From: Halomonas borealis
Lineage (GTDB): Bacteria > Pseudomonadota > Gammaproteobacteria > Pseudomonadales > Halomonadaceae
Direction: 5' to 3'
Assembly (NCBI RefSeq): GCF_004798905.1
Contig: NZ_SDMO01000001.1
Location: forward strand, 496,001 to 560,000
Length of the DNA: 64,000 nt
Made by a program: the position numbers and the translations under genes. The notes beneath the pieces are model-generated. The model had not been told where the DNA came from. It worked only from the letters and a program-made list of their open reading frames with translations, and made no database searches. Below, one piece after another: positions 1 to 8,804 of the stretch; position 1 is the stretch's first letter; each line of letters opens with the position of its first letter.

Positions 1-56
1 CGGCGTCACCGACCACGACCGCATCAAGCCCCTGCTTTACCCGGAGAACCCTCGTC
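1..56. other. window edge, no identifiable gene
   Basis: The 56 bases before the first start codon are too short to identify. One reading frame ends in a TGA that overlaps the first gene's ATG, so an upstream gene may end here in a 4-base overlap like those further down the operon. A GGAGA ribosome binding site at about 42-46 serves the gene at 57. Confidence 0.3.
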
Positions 57-1205
57 ATGACCGCAAGTGCCAAGGTAAGCCTGTCCGCCGACGGACAGCG
101 ACTGACCCTCGACCTCGATGCCCAGCCCCGCGAGTTCGCCGCCCTGTGGCTGCGCGAACGCACGCCCGATGCCGAGACCCTCGACCCGGGCACCGGACAG
201 CGCCTGATCGAGGCCGCCGAGCTGCCTCTCGACCTGGCACTGGAAGAGGCCGAGATCGATGGCACTGCCCTGGCACTGCGCTTCAACGACGGTCATGCCG
301 CACACTTCCCGTTGGCCGAGCTACGTGATGCCCAGCCCGCCGAAAACGCTCCCCGTGCGTCGGTCGCCGCGGGCCGCACCCTGTGGGACGCCGGCCTCGC
401 CGAGCCGCCCCGCGCCGACTTCGCCGCCGCCCTGGACGACGACGCCACCCTGCTGGCGATGCTCGACGACCTGCATCGCGTCGGCTTCGTGCTGGTCTCC
501 GGCGTGCCCACCGACGAGGACGGCATGCAGACGCTGATCGAGCACGTCGGACCATTGCGGCGCACCAACTGGGGCGGCATCGCCGACGTCAAGTCGGTGG
601 CCAACGCCTATGATCTGACCATGACCCAACGCGGCCTGGAGCCGCATACCGACAACCCCTATCGCGACCCGATCCCCGGCTACATCTGGCTGCATTGCCT
701 GACCAACGCCGCCGACGGTGGCGCCAACACCCTGGTCGACGGCTATCGCGCCGCCCAGTTGCTTCGCGAGCGCGATCCGGCGGCCTTCGAGTGCCTGACA
801 CGGGTGACCCCCGGCTTCCGCTATCAGGACGAGACCACCTGGCTAGAGAGCGAGGGGCCGCTGATCGAGCTGGACAGCCAGGGCCGGGTGAGCCGGGTGC
901 GCTACAACAACCGCACCGAGCGGGTCGCCGCCCTGCCCGCCGAGGAGCTGGCACGCTACTACGCCGCGCGTCGCGCCTTCTATGAGCTGCTCACCTCCGA
1001 CGAGCTCACCGTGCACCTCAAGCTCGACCCGGGCCAGATGCTGATCATGGACAACTACCGCCTGCTGCACGGCCGCGGCGCCTTCGAGCTGGCCGGCGGC
1101 GTGCGCCACTTGCGCCAAGGCTACGTCGACCGCGACAGCACCGCCAGCCGCCGCCTGGTACTGCGCCGTCGGCTGGCCGAGAACCGCATGGAGGAGACCG
1201 CATGA
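57..1205 (+). CDS. tmpA: TmpA-like 2-oxoglutarate/Fe(II) dioxygenase (gamma-butyrobetaine hydroxylase family)
   Basis: The 382-residue protein has an N-terminal GBBH-like (DUF971) domain (about 10-85) and a TauD/TfdA oxygenase domain. The iron ligands are visible as HTD at residues 197-199 and a distal His at about 338 in RLLHGRG. It probably hydroxylates the carbon next to phosphorus in a phosphonate: the next gene encodes the HD-domain partner that cleaves such hydroxyphosphonates in the TmpA/TmpB pair, which acts on 2-trimethylaminoethylphosphonate. Family membership is clear; the substrate is inferred from the pairing and the betaine-type binding protein nearby. Plain gamma-butyrobetaine hydroxylase is the alternative. 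The start has GGAGA about 10 bases upstream, and the stop overlaps the next start by 4 bases. Confidence 0.65.
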   Translation: MTASAKVSLSADGQRLTLDLDAQPREFAALWLRERTPDAETLDPGTGQRLIEAAELPLDLALEEAEIDGTALALRFNDGHAAHFPLAELRDAQPAENAPRASVAAGRTLWDAGLAEPPRADFAAALDDDATLLAMLDDLHRVGFVLVSGVPTDEDGMQTLIEHVGPLRRTNWGGIADVKSVANAYDLTMTQRGLEPHTDNPYRDPIPGYIWLHCLTNAADGGANTLVDGYRAAQLLRERDPAAFECLTRVTPGFRYQDETTWLESEGPLIELDSQGRVSRVRYNNRTERVAALPAEELARYYAARRAFYELLTSDELTVHLKLDPGQMLIMDNYRLLHGRGAFELAGGVRHLRQGYVDRDSTASRRLVLRRRLAENRMEETA

Positions 1206-1789
1206 ACCAGGCTCGCTTCCGCTACTTCGGCGAGGCCCGCCACGACGAGTGGGCACTGATCGATGACCGGTTCCGCGACTACGTCGCCGACGCCCCGCGC
1301 CGGGTCCTCGAACACCTGGATCGACTGTCCGGCGACACCCACGGCTACCCGGTGGACCGCTATGAGCACAGCCTGCAGACCGCGACCCGCGCCCTGCGCG
1401 ACGGTGCCGACGAAGAAATGGTGGTCTGCGCCCTGCTCCACGACATCGGCGACGACCTGTCGCCGGCCAACCATGCCGAGATCGCCGCGGGCATCCTCGA
1501 GCCGTTCATCGATCCGCTCAATGGCTGGATGATCCGTCACCACGAGCTCTTCCAGGGCTATCACTACCGTCACTACTTCGGCCTGGATCCCCATGCCCGG
1601 GAGCAGTTCCGCGATCATCCCGCCTATGAACGCACGGTGCGCTTCTGCGACGACTGGGATCAGGCCAGCTTCGATCCCGACTACGACACCCTGCCGCTCG
1701 AACACTTCGTGCCGATGGTCGAGCGCGTCCTCGGACGCGCCCCCTTCGGCGGCCTGCCGGCGATCCTCGAGGAGACTCAAGTCTCATGA
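1202..1789 (+). CDS. tmpB: TmpB/PhnZ-like HD-domain oxygenase
   Basis: This 195-residue HD-domain protein shows His56 (YEHSLQ), the His80-Asp81 pair in LLHDIGDD, later His residues in NHAEIAA and RHHELFQGY, and a terminal CDDWDQ Asp. These are the metal ligands expected of the mixed-valence diiron oxygenases PhnZ and TmpB, which break the C-P bond of a hydroxylated phosphonate. With the preceding dioxygenase it would release phosphate and, for the trimethylated substrate, glycine betaine. Four-base overlaps on both sides (1202-1205 and 1786-1789) indicate translational coupling. Many such proteins are annotated simply as phosphohydrolases, and nothing in the sequence proves the substrate. Confidence 0.62.
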   Translation: MNQARFRYFGEARHDEWALIDDRFRDYVADAPRRVLEHLDRLSGDTHGYPVDRYEHSLQTATRALRDGADEEMVVCALLHDIGDDLSPANHAEIAAGILEPFIDPLNGWMIRHHELFQGYHYRHYFGLDPHAREQFRDHPAYERTVRFCDDWDQASFDPDYDTLPLEHFVPMVERVLGRAPFGGLPAILEETQVS

Positions 1790-3384
1790 CCTGCGCCCAA
1801 CGACTGATCGAACTGCTCGAGGCCCACGGCATCGATACCGCCTTCGGCATCCCCGGCGTGCACACCATCGAGCTGTATCGTGCCTTGGGGGCGAGTGGGC
1901 TCGCCCACCTCACGCCCCGCCACGAACAGGGCGCCGGTTTCATGGCCGACGGCTACGCCCGGGCCAGCGGCAAGCCGGCGGCCTGCTTCATCATCTCCGG
2001 GCCCGGCATGACCAACATCGCCACCGCCATGGGTCAGGCGCTGGCCGACTCGGTGCCGATGCTGGTGATCTCCAGCGTCAACCAGCGCACCACCCTGGGC
2101 CGCGGCCAGGGCCGGCTGCACGAGATGCCCCATCAGGGCGAGACGCTGTCCGGCGTCAGCGTGTTCAGCCACACCCTGCAGGACCCCGAGGCGCTGCCCG
2201 AGGTGCTGGCCCGCGCCTTCGCGGTGTTCGCCTCCGCCCGGCCGGGGCCGGTGCACATCGAAGTCCCGCTCGACGTGATGGCCGCTCCGTCGCCCGAGGC
2301 GCCGCTCGCCGCCCCGGCACGCGTCTTCCCACCGGCCCCGGCGCCCGAGGCGCTGGCCCTGGCCGGTGACTGGCTTGTTAAGGCCGAGCGCCCGCTGGTG
2401 CTGCTCGGCGGCGGCACCGCCGCCGCCCCGGAAGCCGCCCGGGCGCTGGTCGAGCGGCTCGACGCGCCGGCCTTCACCACCATCAACGCCAAGGGCGTGC
2501 TGGGCCTCGATCACCCCCTCGACCTGGGCGCCACCCAGAGCCTGCCCGCGGGGCGTCGCCTGGCCGCCGAGGCCGACGTGGTGCTGGCACTGGGCACCGA
2601 GCTCGGCGAGACCGACTACGACCTGGTCTTCGACGAGGGCTTCGCCCTCGATGGCCGGCTGATCCGTGTCGACATCGACCCCCAGCAGCTCGGACGCAAC
2701 CAGGCCGCCGAGCTCGCCATCCTCGCCGAGGCCGGCCAGGCCATGCGCGGGCTGCTCGATTGTCTGCCCGACGCGCCGAACCGCGACGGCGCCACCCGCG
2801 CCGCCGCCGTCCGCGAGGAGCTCTCCCTGGCCGCCGACCCGGAGCTCGCCCCCTATGCGCCGCTCTACGCCACCCTGCGCGAGGCGCTGCCCGAGGCGAT
2901 CGTGGTCGGCGACTCCACCGGCCCGGTCTACGCCGGCAACTTCCTGGCCTCGATGCCGGCCCCGCGGCGCTGGTTCAACGCCGCCACCGGCTTCGGCACC
3001 CTCGGCTATGGCCTGCCCGCCGCCCTGGGCGCCGCGCTTGCCCGGCCCGAGCAGCCGGTGGTCGCCCTGGTCGGCGACGGCGGCCTGCAGTTCGTGCTCG
3101 GCGAGCTGGGTACCGCCCGCGACCTCGGCCGCCCGGTGGCGCTGGTGATCTGGAACAACGACGGCTACGACGAGATTCGCCGCTACATGTCGATGAGCGA
3201 GGTGCCGCACCTGGGGGTCGACCTGGCCGCGCCGAACTTCCGCGCCCTGGCCGAGGCCTACGCCTGCCGCCACCTGGACGTGACCGACCCGGCGAGCCTG
3301 CACGACGCCCTGAATCGGCTCTCCGATGCCCATTCACCACTGATCATCGAGGTCGACGCCGCCGCCTGGGCCGCGTCGCTCTGA
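1786..3384 (+). CDS. aruI: thiamine-pyrophosphate decarboxylase, AruI-like (5-guanidino-2-oxopentanoate decarboxylase)
   Basis: A full-length (532-residue) member of the acetolactate synthase/decarboxylase family. It has the N-terminal Pyr domain with catalytic Glu47 in RHEQGAGF, a central domain, and a C-terminal PP domain with the TPP/Mg motif starting GDGG at about 430 and ending in NND. AruI decarboxylates 2-ketoarginine to 4-guanidinobutyraldehyde. That assignment is supported by an AruH-like transaminase, a polar amino acid transporter and an aldehyde dehydrogenase in the same run of genes. Because it is translationally coupled to the TmpAB-like pair, a role on another 2-oxo acid or phosphonate intermediate is possible. 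Confidence 0.65.
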   Translation: MTCAQRLIELLEAHGIDTAFGIPGVHTIELYRALGASGLAHLTPRHEQGAGFMADGYARASGKPAACFIISGPGMTNIATAMGQALADSVPMLVISSVNQRTTLGRGQGRLHEMPHQGETLSGVSVFSHTLQDPEALPEVLARAFAVFASARPGPVHIEVPLDVMAAPSPEAPLAAPARVFPPAPAPEALALAGDWLVKAERPLVLLGGGTAAAPEAARALVERLDAPAFTTINAKGVLGLDHPLDLGATQSLPAGRRLAAEADVVLALGTELGETDYDLVFDEGFALDGRLIRVDIDPQQLGRNQAAELAILAEAGQAMRGLLDCLPDAPNRDGATRAAAVREELSLAADPELAPYAPLYATLREALPEAIVVGDSTGPVYAGNFLASMPAPRRWFNAATGFGTLGYGLPAALGAALARPEQPVVALVGDGGLQFVLGELGTARDLGRPVALVIWNNDGYDEIRRYMSMSEVPHLGVDLAAPNFRALAEAYACRHLDVTDPASLHDALNRLSDAHSPLIIEVDAAAWAASL

Positions 3385-3429
3385 TAGCGACGGCATTTCG
3401 ATCGACTCAACCCGGGATGAGGCATGAGC

Positions 3430-3447
3430 GGCGGCGCGTACGCCGCC
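3430..3447 (+). other. GC-rich hairpin between aruI-like gene and binding-protein gene
   Basis: GGCGGCG and CGCCGCC form a 7-bp stem with a 4-base loop, with no T-run behind it. It sits in the only sizeable gap of the first part of the operon and could protect or attenuate the transcript ahead of the periplasmic binding protein gene. Confidence 0.35.
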
Positions 3448-3481
3448 CTATCCTCTCCCCTCACAAGGGAAGCGCTGATCC

Positions 3482-4423
3482 ATGAAGACGCATACCACGA
3501 CTCTGACCCTGAGCCTGATCGCCGGCCTGACACTGGCCGGCCCCGCCCTGGCCGCCGACCGCGACGACCGGCTGCGCCTCATCGCTCCGCCCTGGCCCGG
3601 GGTGACCGTTAAGAGCGAGATCTTCTCCCAGCTCATCGAGCCGCTGGGCTACACCACCGAGATCCTCGAAGTGAGCTCCACGGTGGGCTACAGCACCCTG
3701 CAGAGCGGCGATAGTGATGCCTTCCTGGCCGGCTGGCTGCCCGCTCAGCAGGAAAGCTACGATGCCGCCATGCAGGCCGATGCCATCGTCGACCTGGGCA
3801 ACAACGTCAACGGCGCCCGTATGGGTTTCGCGGTACCCGAGTATGTCTATGAGGCAGGCATTACCCGCGCAGAGCAGCTCGCCGACCCCGAGGTGGCCGA
3901 GCGCTTCGACAAGACGGTCTACAGCATCGAGAGCGGCTCCACCGTCACCGACATGATCAACGCCGCCATCGACGCCGACACCCACGGGCTCGACGACTGG
4001 GAGATCATGGCCTCGTCGACGCCCGGCATGCTCAGCGAGGTGGACGGTGCCGTCAAAAGAGAGCGCTGGATCCTGTTCTACGGCTGGACGCCCCACTGGA
4101 TGGTGCCGGAATACAACACCCGCATCCTCGAGGACTCCGCGGACGTGTTCGGCGCCAACAACGGCAGCAGCGACGTCAAGACGATCGTCGCCAAGGACTA
4201 CGCCGAGGCCAACCCCAACCTGACCCGGCTGCTCGATCAGTTCGAACTCACCGCCCAGGAGCAGAGTGAGTTCATCCTCGGCTACAGCCTCGAGGAACGA
4301 GATCTCGAAGACGTGGCCCACGACTGGCTGGTCAATCACCCCGAGCGCGTGGCCGGCTTCCTCGAAGGCGTCGAGACCCGCGACGGTGAGGATGCCCAGA
4401 GCGCCGTGGAGGACAGCCTGTGA
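3482..4423 (+). CDS. glycine betaine/choline-type ABC transporter substrate-binding protein
   Basis: The 313-residue protein has a clear signal peptide (cleavage near ALA-ADRDD, about residue 24) and the OpuAC/ProX fold. Aromatic-rich segments such as WILFYGWTPHWM are typical of the cation-pi box that holds quaternary ammonium groups. It acts in the periplasm. No matching OpuA/ProVW permease or ATPase is adjacent: the ABC genes further on are of the amino acid type and have their own binding protein. Next to TmpAB-like enzymes it could capture a trimethylammonium phosphonate or glycine betaine, but ligand identity is inference. The start follows an AAGGGAAG-like ribosome binding site. Confidence 0.75.
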   Translation: MKTHTTTLTLSLIAGLTLAGPALAADRDDRLRLIAPPWPGVTVKSEIFSQLIEPLGYTTEILEVSSTVGYSTLQSGDSDAFLAGWLPAQQESYDAAMQADAIVDLGNNVNGARMGFAVPEYVYEAGITRAEQLADPEVAERFDKTVYSIESGSTVTDMINAAIDADTHGLDDWEIMASSTPGMLSEVDGAVKRERWILFYGWTPHWMVPEYNTRILEDSADVFGANNGSSDVKTIVAKDYAEANPNLTRLLDQFELTAQEQSEFILGYSLEERDLEDVAHDWLVNHPERVAGFLEGVETRDGEDAQSAVEDSL

Positions 4424-5151
4424 GTGATACGGCAAGCGAGCAGCAGGTCCGCGATGACCTGGCCGCCGCCTATCGCCTGATCGCGCTCGATGGCATGGAC
4501 GACGGCATCTCGACCCATATCTCGGCCCGCCTGCCCGGCGAGCGTTTCCTGCTCAACGCCCTCGGCCTGCGGTTCGAGGAGGTCAGGGCCGACAACCTGG
4601 TGACCGTCGACGCCTGCGGCGAGATCCTCGACGACCCCACCGGGCTCGGCATCAACCCGGCGGGCTTCACCATCCACAGCGCCCTGCACGACGCCCGCCC
4701 CGAGGTGGAGTGCGTGCTGCACACCCATACCGTGGCCGGCGTCGCCCTGTCGTGCCTCGAGGAAGGGCTGCTGCCGCTCAACCAGTGGGCACTGCAATTC
4801 CATGGGCGGCTCGCCTATCACGACTACGAGGGGATCTCCCTGGATCTCGACGAGCGAGACCGCCTCGCCGCCGACCTGGGCCCGCATTCGGCGATGGTGC
4901 TGCGCCAGCATGGCCTGTTGACCTGCGGACGCAGCATCGGCGAGGCCTTCCTGCGCATGCGCGACCTGGAGCGCAGCTGTCAGGCACAACTGGCCGCCCA
5001 GGCCACCGGCCACCCGCTGCGCCAGCCGTCACCGACCATGGCCGAACACGTGGCCCGGCAATACGACGCCTGGAACGCCAGCGAGCACGGCATCGACCTG
5101 GCCTGGCGAGCCGAGCGCCGCCGCCTGCCCGACGGCCCGACCCTGGCCTGA
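4420..5151 (+). CDS. class II aldolase/adducin family protein
   Basis: A 243-residue single-domain class II aldolase. The zinc-ligand histidines are visible in HTHTVAG (about residue 106) and LRQHGLLTCG (about 166). The start is GTG, overlapping the TGA of the preceding gene by 4 bases. Family members split or dehydrate small hydroxylated or phosphorylated carbon chains; the substrate here is unknown. Its place between a betaine-type binding protein and an AruH-like transaminase suggests that it processes a carbon fragment from the same catabolic route. Confidence 0.7.
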   Translation: MSDTASEQQVRDDLAAAYRLIALDGMDDGISTHISARLPGERFLLNALGLRFEEVRADNLVTVDACGEILDDPTGLGINPAGFTIHSALHDARPEVECVLHTHTVAGVALSCLEEGLLPLNQWALQFHGRLAYHDYEGISLDLDERDRLAADLGPHSAMVLRQHGLLTCGRSIGEAFLRMRDLERSCQAQLAAQATGHPLRQPSPTMAEHVARQYDAWNASEHGIDLAWRAERRRLPDGPTLA

Positions 5152-5182
5152 CGCCCCCTTGATCCGATAAAGCGAGAGCGAG

Positions 5183-6376
5183 ATGCAATTTTCCCGACTG
5201 ACCGAGCGTATCGCCGGCGAAGGCGCCGCGGCCTGGGACATCCACAACCGGGCCTTGGCCCGTCAGGCCAACGGCGAGGACATCACCGTGCTCTCGGTGG
5301 GCGACCCGGACTTCGACACCCCGGCGCCGATCGTCGAAGGCGCGGTGACAAGCCTGCGCGCCGGCGCCACCCATTACCCCGATGTCCAGGGCAAGCTGGC
5401 CCTGCGTGAGGCCATCGCCGAGCGCTATCAGGCGCGTGGCGTGGACGTCACCCCGGATCGTCTGATCGTCATGTCAGGCGCCCAATGCGGTCTCTATGCC
5501 ACCGCCCAGTGCCTGCTCGACCCGGGCGACGAGGTCATCGTCCCCGAGCCGAGCTATGTCACCTACGAGGCGGTGCTGCAGTCCACCGGCGCCCGCATGG
5601 TGCATATCCCGCTGCGTGGCGACGCCGGCTTCCGCCTGGACGTGGCCGACCTGGAAGCGGCGATCACGCCGCATACCCGGGCGATCCTGCTCAACAGCCC
5701 GCACAACCCCACCGGCCAGCTGATCGATGCCGAGGCCTGGGCCGCCATCGCCGCGCTGTGCCAGCGCCACGATCTCTGGCTGATCTCCGACGAGGTCTAC
5801 GCCGAGCTGATCTTCGAGGGCCAGCACACGTGCGCCGCCGGGCTGCCCGACATGGCCGACCGCACCGTGGTGGTCGACAGCCTCTCCAAGTCCCATGCCA
5901 TGACCGGCTGGCGACTGGGCTGGGTGCTCGGCCCCGAGGCGCTGATCGAGCATCTCGGCAACCTGGCGCTGTGCATGCTCTACGGCTGCCCGGACTTCAT
6001 CCAGGACGCCGCCCACGATGCCCTGCGCCTGCCCCTGCCCGAGCTCGACACCATGCGTGAGACCTATCGCGGCCGCCGCGATGCCGTGGTCGAAACGCTG
6101 GCCGATTGCTCCGCCGTGCGGGTCATCGCTCCGGCGGCGGGCATGTTCCTGATGATCGATATCCGCGCCACCGGGCTCTCTTCCCAGGCCTTCGCCGACC
6201 GCCTGCTCGACGAGCAAGGCGTTTCCGTGCTCTCCGGTGAGGCCTTCGGCCCGTCCGCCGCCGGTTTCGTTCGCCTGAGCCTGACCGTCGACGAGGCGCG
6301 CCTGCGCGATGCCTGCCAGCGCCTGGTACGAGCCGCCGAAGATGCTCACGCCGACTCCCTGTCCACCACCGCATGA
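5183..6376 (+). CDS. aruH: PLP-dependent aminotransferase, AruH-like (arginine:pyruvate transaminase)
   Basis: A fold-type I aminotransferase of 397 residues that strongly resembles AruH. The N-terminal pattern RIAGEGAAAWDIH, the substrate segment NSPHNPTG, SDEVYAE, and the PLP lysine Lys236 in SLSKSHAMTGWR are all visible. AruH transfers the alpha-amino group of arginine to pyruvate, giving 2-ketoarginine, the substrate of the AruI-type decarboxylase encoded upstream. The ribosome binding site AAAGCGAGAGCGAG is purine-rich but not canonical. The gene is followed by an ABC transporter in the same direction, consistent with import and first-step breakdown of arginine or a related guanidino or amino compound. 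Confidence 0.75.
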   Translation: MQFSRLTERIAGEGAAAWDIHNRALARQANGEDITVLSVGDPDFDTPAPIVEGAVTSLRAGATHYPDVQGKLALREAIAERYQARGVDVTPDRLIVMSGAQCGLYATAQCLLDPGDEVIVPEPSYVTYEAVLQSTGARMVHIPLRGDAGFRLDVADLEAAITPHTRAILLNSPHNPTGQLIDAEAWAAIAALCQRHDLWLISDEVYAELIFEGQHTCAAGLPDMADRTVVVDSLSKSHAMTGWRLGWVLGPEALIEHLGNLALCMLYGCPDFIQDAAHDALRLPLPELDTMRETYRGRRDAVVETLADCSAVRVIAPAAGMFLMIDIRATGLSSQAFADRLLDEQGVSVLSGEAFGPSAAGFVRLSLTVDEARLRDACQRLVRAAEDAHADSLSTTA

Positions 6377-6383
6377 GCCGCCT

Positions 6384-7187
6384 ATGACATCATCGACCCA
6401 AGCCTCCTCTGCCGATACCTCCCACCGCCTGGCGGTGGAGGTCCAGCACCTCGTCAAGCGCTATGGCGACCTCGAGGTGCTGCGCGACGTGTCCCTCGAG
6501 GTGCCTCAGGGCAGCGTCACTTCCATCATCGGCGCCAGCGGCTCCGGCAAGAGCACCCTGCTGCGCTGCCTCAACCTGCTGGAACGCCCCGACCAGGGCG
6601 ACCTGGCGATTGCGGATGAGGCGATCCGCTTCGACCGCAATCCCCAGGGCGACATCGTCGGCCTCGACCGGCGGCAGCTACAGAAGCTGCGTGCCAAGGT
6701 CAGCATGGTCTTCCAGCAGTTCAATCTTTGGCCCCACCTCACGGTATTAGGCAACATCACCGAGGCCCCCATGCGCGTCCAGGGCCTGTCGAAGCGACGC
6801 GCCATCGAGCGCGCCGAGCACTACCTGGAACGCGTCGGCATGGCCGACAAGCGCGACGGCTATCCGGCGTTCCTGTCGGGTGGCCAGCAGCAGCGTGTGG
6901 CCATCGCCCGGGCACTGGCCATGGAGCCGCAGCTGCTGCTTTTCGATGAGCCAACCTCGGCCCTCGATCCGGAACGCGTCAGCGAGGTGCTGGGCGTCAT
7001 TCGCGGCCTCGCCGACGAGGGCCGCACCATGGTGCTGGTCACCCACGAGATGGCCTTCGCCCGTGAGGTCTCGGACCAGGTCGTGTTCCTCGACCGCGGC
7101 TTCGTCGGCGAGGCCGGCTCGCCGCGCCAGGTCTTCGAAGAAAGCCAAGACTCGAATTGCAAGCGTTTCGTGGCACCGGTGGTATGA
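6384..7187 (+). CDS. polar amino acid ABC transporter ATP-binding protein
   Basis: This 267-residue ATPase has Walker A GASGSGKST (about residues 52-60), signature LSGGQQQR, Walker B LLLFDEPTSALDP and a terminal switch His in LVTHEM. The pattern matches the GlnQ/HisP/ArtP group. The in-frame reading extends upstream into aruH, but the start at 6384 lies just beyond that gene's stop and fits the family N terminus. Together with the binding protein and two permeases that follow, it forms a complete importer energised in the cytoplasm. Confidence 0.88.
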   Translation: MTSSTQASSADTSHRLAVEVQHLVKRYGDLEVLRDVSLEVPQGSVTSIIGASGSGKSTLLRCLNLLERPDQGDLAIADEAIRFDRNPQGDIVGLDRRQLQKLRAKVSMVFQQFNLWPHLTVLGNITEAPMRVQGLSKRRAIERAEHYLERVGMADKRDGYPAFLSGGQQQRVAIARALAMEPQLLLFDEPTSALDPERVSEVLGVIRGLADEGRTMVLVTHEMAFAREVSDQVVFLDRGFVGEAGSPRQVFEESQDSNCKRFVAPVV

Positions 7188-7236
7188 ACCGCCGCGTCAT
7201 TGCCTCGCGCGACACGATAACTCCAAGGAGAACCGC

Positions 7237-8004
7237 ATGAACCATTCCCTGATGTCCGTCACCGCCGCCGCCCTGCTCGGCCTGTCCGCCACCGCCCAGG
7301 CCGCCGAACCGCTGAAGATCGGCATCTCCGCCGAGCCCTATCCGCCGTTCACCTACACCTCTTCCGATGGGGAATGGACAGGCTTCGAGGTCGAGCTTGG
7401 CATGGCCTTCTGCGAGGCCATGGAACGCCCCTGCGAGATCACCCCCACCGGCTGGAGCGGCATCATTCCCTCGCTCAAGGCCGGGCGCATCGACATGATC
7501 ATGAACTCCATGTCGATCACCGAGGCACGTCAGCGGGTCATCGACTTCAGCGATCCCTATTACTTCTCGGGCAGCGCTTACGTGGCCGCCAAGGATCTCA
7601 CGCTCGAGATCCCCGAAGGGCTCAGCGATTACGTGCTCGGCGTACAGGCCGCGACCACCCAGGCCACCTACGCACGCCGCGCCCTGCGCGACAGCGTCGG
7701 CGACACCCGCCTGTATGACCAGGCCGAACAGGTCAACCGTGACCTGCTGGCCGGCCGCCTGGATGTGATCCTGGCCGACAAGATCGCCATGATCGAGTTC
7801 CTGCAGCGTGATGCGGCCGCAGGCTACGAGGTCAAGGCCACCGCCCCCCGCCACGAAGCCTTCGGTGAAGGGATCGGCCTCGGCCTGCGCCAGGGCGACG
7901 ACGCCCTGGAGGCCGACCTCAACGCGGCTATCACCGAAGTCCGCGAGGACGGCACCTGCGCCGCGCTTTCCGAGAAGTACTTCGCCACCGATATCTGTAC
8001 CTGA
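7237..8004 (+). CDS. polar amino acid (arginine/lysine/ornithine-type) ABC transporter substrate-binding protein
   Basis: A 255-residue periplasmic protein with a signal peptide ending AQA-AEP (about residue 21), then the SBP_bac_3 fold: ISAEPYPPFTY, GFEVELG and MIMNSMSITEAR are typical strand and ligand-loop segments. The family binds lysine, arginine, ornithine, octopine or related basic opines. An AAGGAG six bases upstream fixes the start; a longer in-frame reading into the ATPase gene is not used. With the AruHI-like enzymes, arginine or another guanidino compound is the best-guess ligand. Confidence 0.85.
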   Translation: MNHSLMSVTAAALLGLSATAQAAEPLKIGISAEPYPPFTYTSSDGEWTGFEVELGMAFCEAMERPCEITPTGWSGIIPSLKAGRIDMIMNSMSITEARQRVIDFSDPYYFSGSAYVAAKDLTLEIPEGLSDYVLGVQAATTQATYARRALRDSVGDTRLYDQAEQVNRDLLAGRLDVILADKIAMIEFLQRDAAAGYEVKATAPRHEAFGEGIGLGLRQGDDALEADLNAAITEVREDGTCAALSEKYFATDICT

Positions 8005-8027
8005 TCCCGGTCCTCGACGACGCTCGT

Positions 8028-8055
8028 CCGGCAGGCGCTATCCCCCGCCTGCCGG
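8028..8055 (+). other. intercistronic hairpin after the binding-protein gene
   Basis: CCGGCAGGCG pairs with CGCCTGCCGG, a perfect 10-bp stem, in the gap between the binding-protein gene and the first permease gene. Such hairpins commonly stabilise the binding-protein part of the transcript and reduce permease expression. There is no T-run, so full termination is unlikely. Confidence 0.5.
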
Positions 8056-8089
8056 CCTCGCCCTGTCTCATCAAGGACACCCTGTTTCC

Positions 8090-8803
8090 ATGGACAACGT
8101 TTCCCAAGAGGGCCTGCTCGATTGGGCCGGCCCCATTCTCCAGGGGGCACTCACGACCCTCGAGATCGCCGTGCTGGCCTACGCCATTGGCCTGATGCTG
8201 GGTCTGATCGGCGCCAGCGCGCGACTCAGCCCCTGGGCGCCGCTGCGGGGCCTGGCCACCGTCTACTCCACCGCGGTGCGGGCGGTCCCCGAGCTGCTGC
8301 TGATCATCCTGCTCTACTACGCCGGCTCCCAGGCGCTCACCGCCCTGACCAACGCCTTCGGGCTACCCGGCCAGGTCGCCATCAACGGCTTCGTGACCGC
8401 CGTCGGCGTGCTGGCCTTCGTCCAGGGTGCCTACATGACCGAGGTGCTGCGCGGCGCCATCCTGGCCATTCCCCGGGGCCAGCTCGAGGCGGCCGATGCC
8501 TTCGGCTTCTCCGCCTGGACGCGCTTTCACCGCATCGTGGTGCCGGCCATGCTGCCCAACGCCCTGCCCGGGATGTCCAACCTGTGGCTGATCCTGATCA
8601 AGGACACCGCCCTGATCAGCGTGATCGGCTTCAGCGAGCTGTTCTTCACCATCCAGCAGGCCGCGGCCAGCACCCGCGCCCATTTCCTGTTCTACGCCGC
8701 CGCCGGGGTCATTTACCTGATCATCACGCTGTCGTCCACGGCCCTGTTCACCCGGCTGGAGCGCCGCGTGCGCCGCGGCCTCCCGCATCAAGAGGAGGCC
8801 TGA
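8090..8803 (+). CDS. polar amino acid ABC transporter permease (first)
   Basis: The 237-residue inner-membrane protein has about five hydrophobic segments. An EAA-type cytoplasmic loop in the second half (EAADAFGFSAWTRFHRIVVP) contacts the ATPase. It belongs to the HisM/HisQ group. AAGGA about 12 bases upstream and the position after the hairpin support the ATG at 8090. It ends one base before the second permease gene starts, so the pair should be co-translated. Confidence 0.85.
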   Translation: MDNVSQEGLLDWAGPILQGALTTLEIAVLAYAIGLMLGLIGASARLSPWAPLRGLATVYSTAVRAVPELLLIILLYYAGSQALTALTNAFGLPGQVAINGFVTAVGVLAFVQGAYMTEVLRGAILAIPRGQLEAADAFGFSAWTRFHRIVVPAMLPNALPGMSNLWLILIKDTALISVIGFSELFFTIQQAAASTRAHFLFYAAAGVIYLIITLSSTALFTRLERRVRRGLPHQEEA

Positions 8804-8804
8804 C

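Noticed and set aside
1202-1789. Simple HD phosphohydrolase annotation
   Set aside because: The coupling to a GBBH-like dioxygenase and the ligand pattern fit the PhnZ/TmpB oxygenases better than a nucleotide phosphohydrolase, although this is not proven.
1777-3333. A 518-codon minus-strand open frame opposite the AruI-like gene
   Set aside because: It is a mirror frame of a real TPP enzyme gene, rich in Gly/His/Gln with no recognisable domain.
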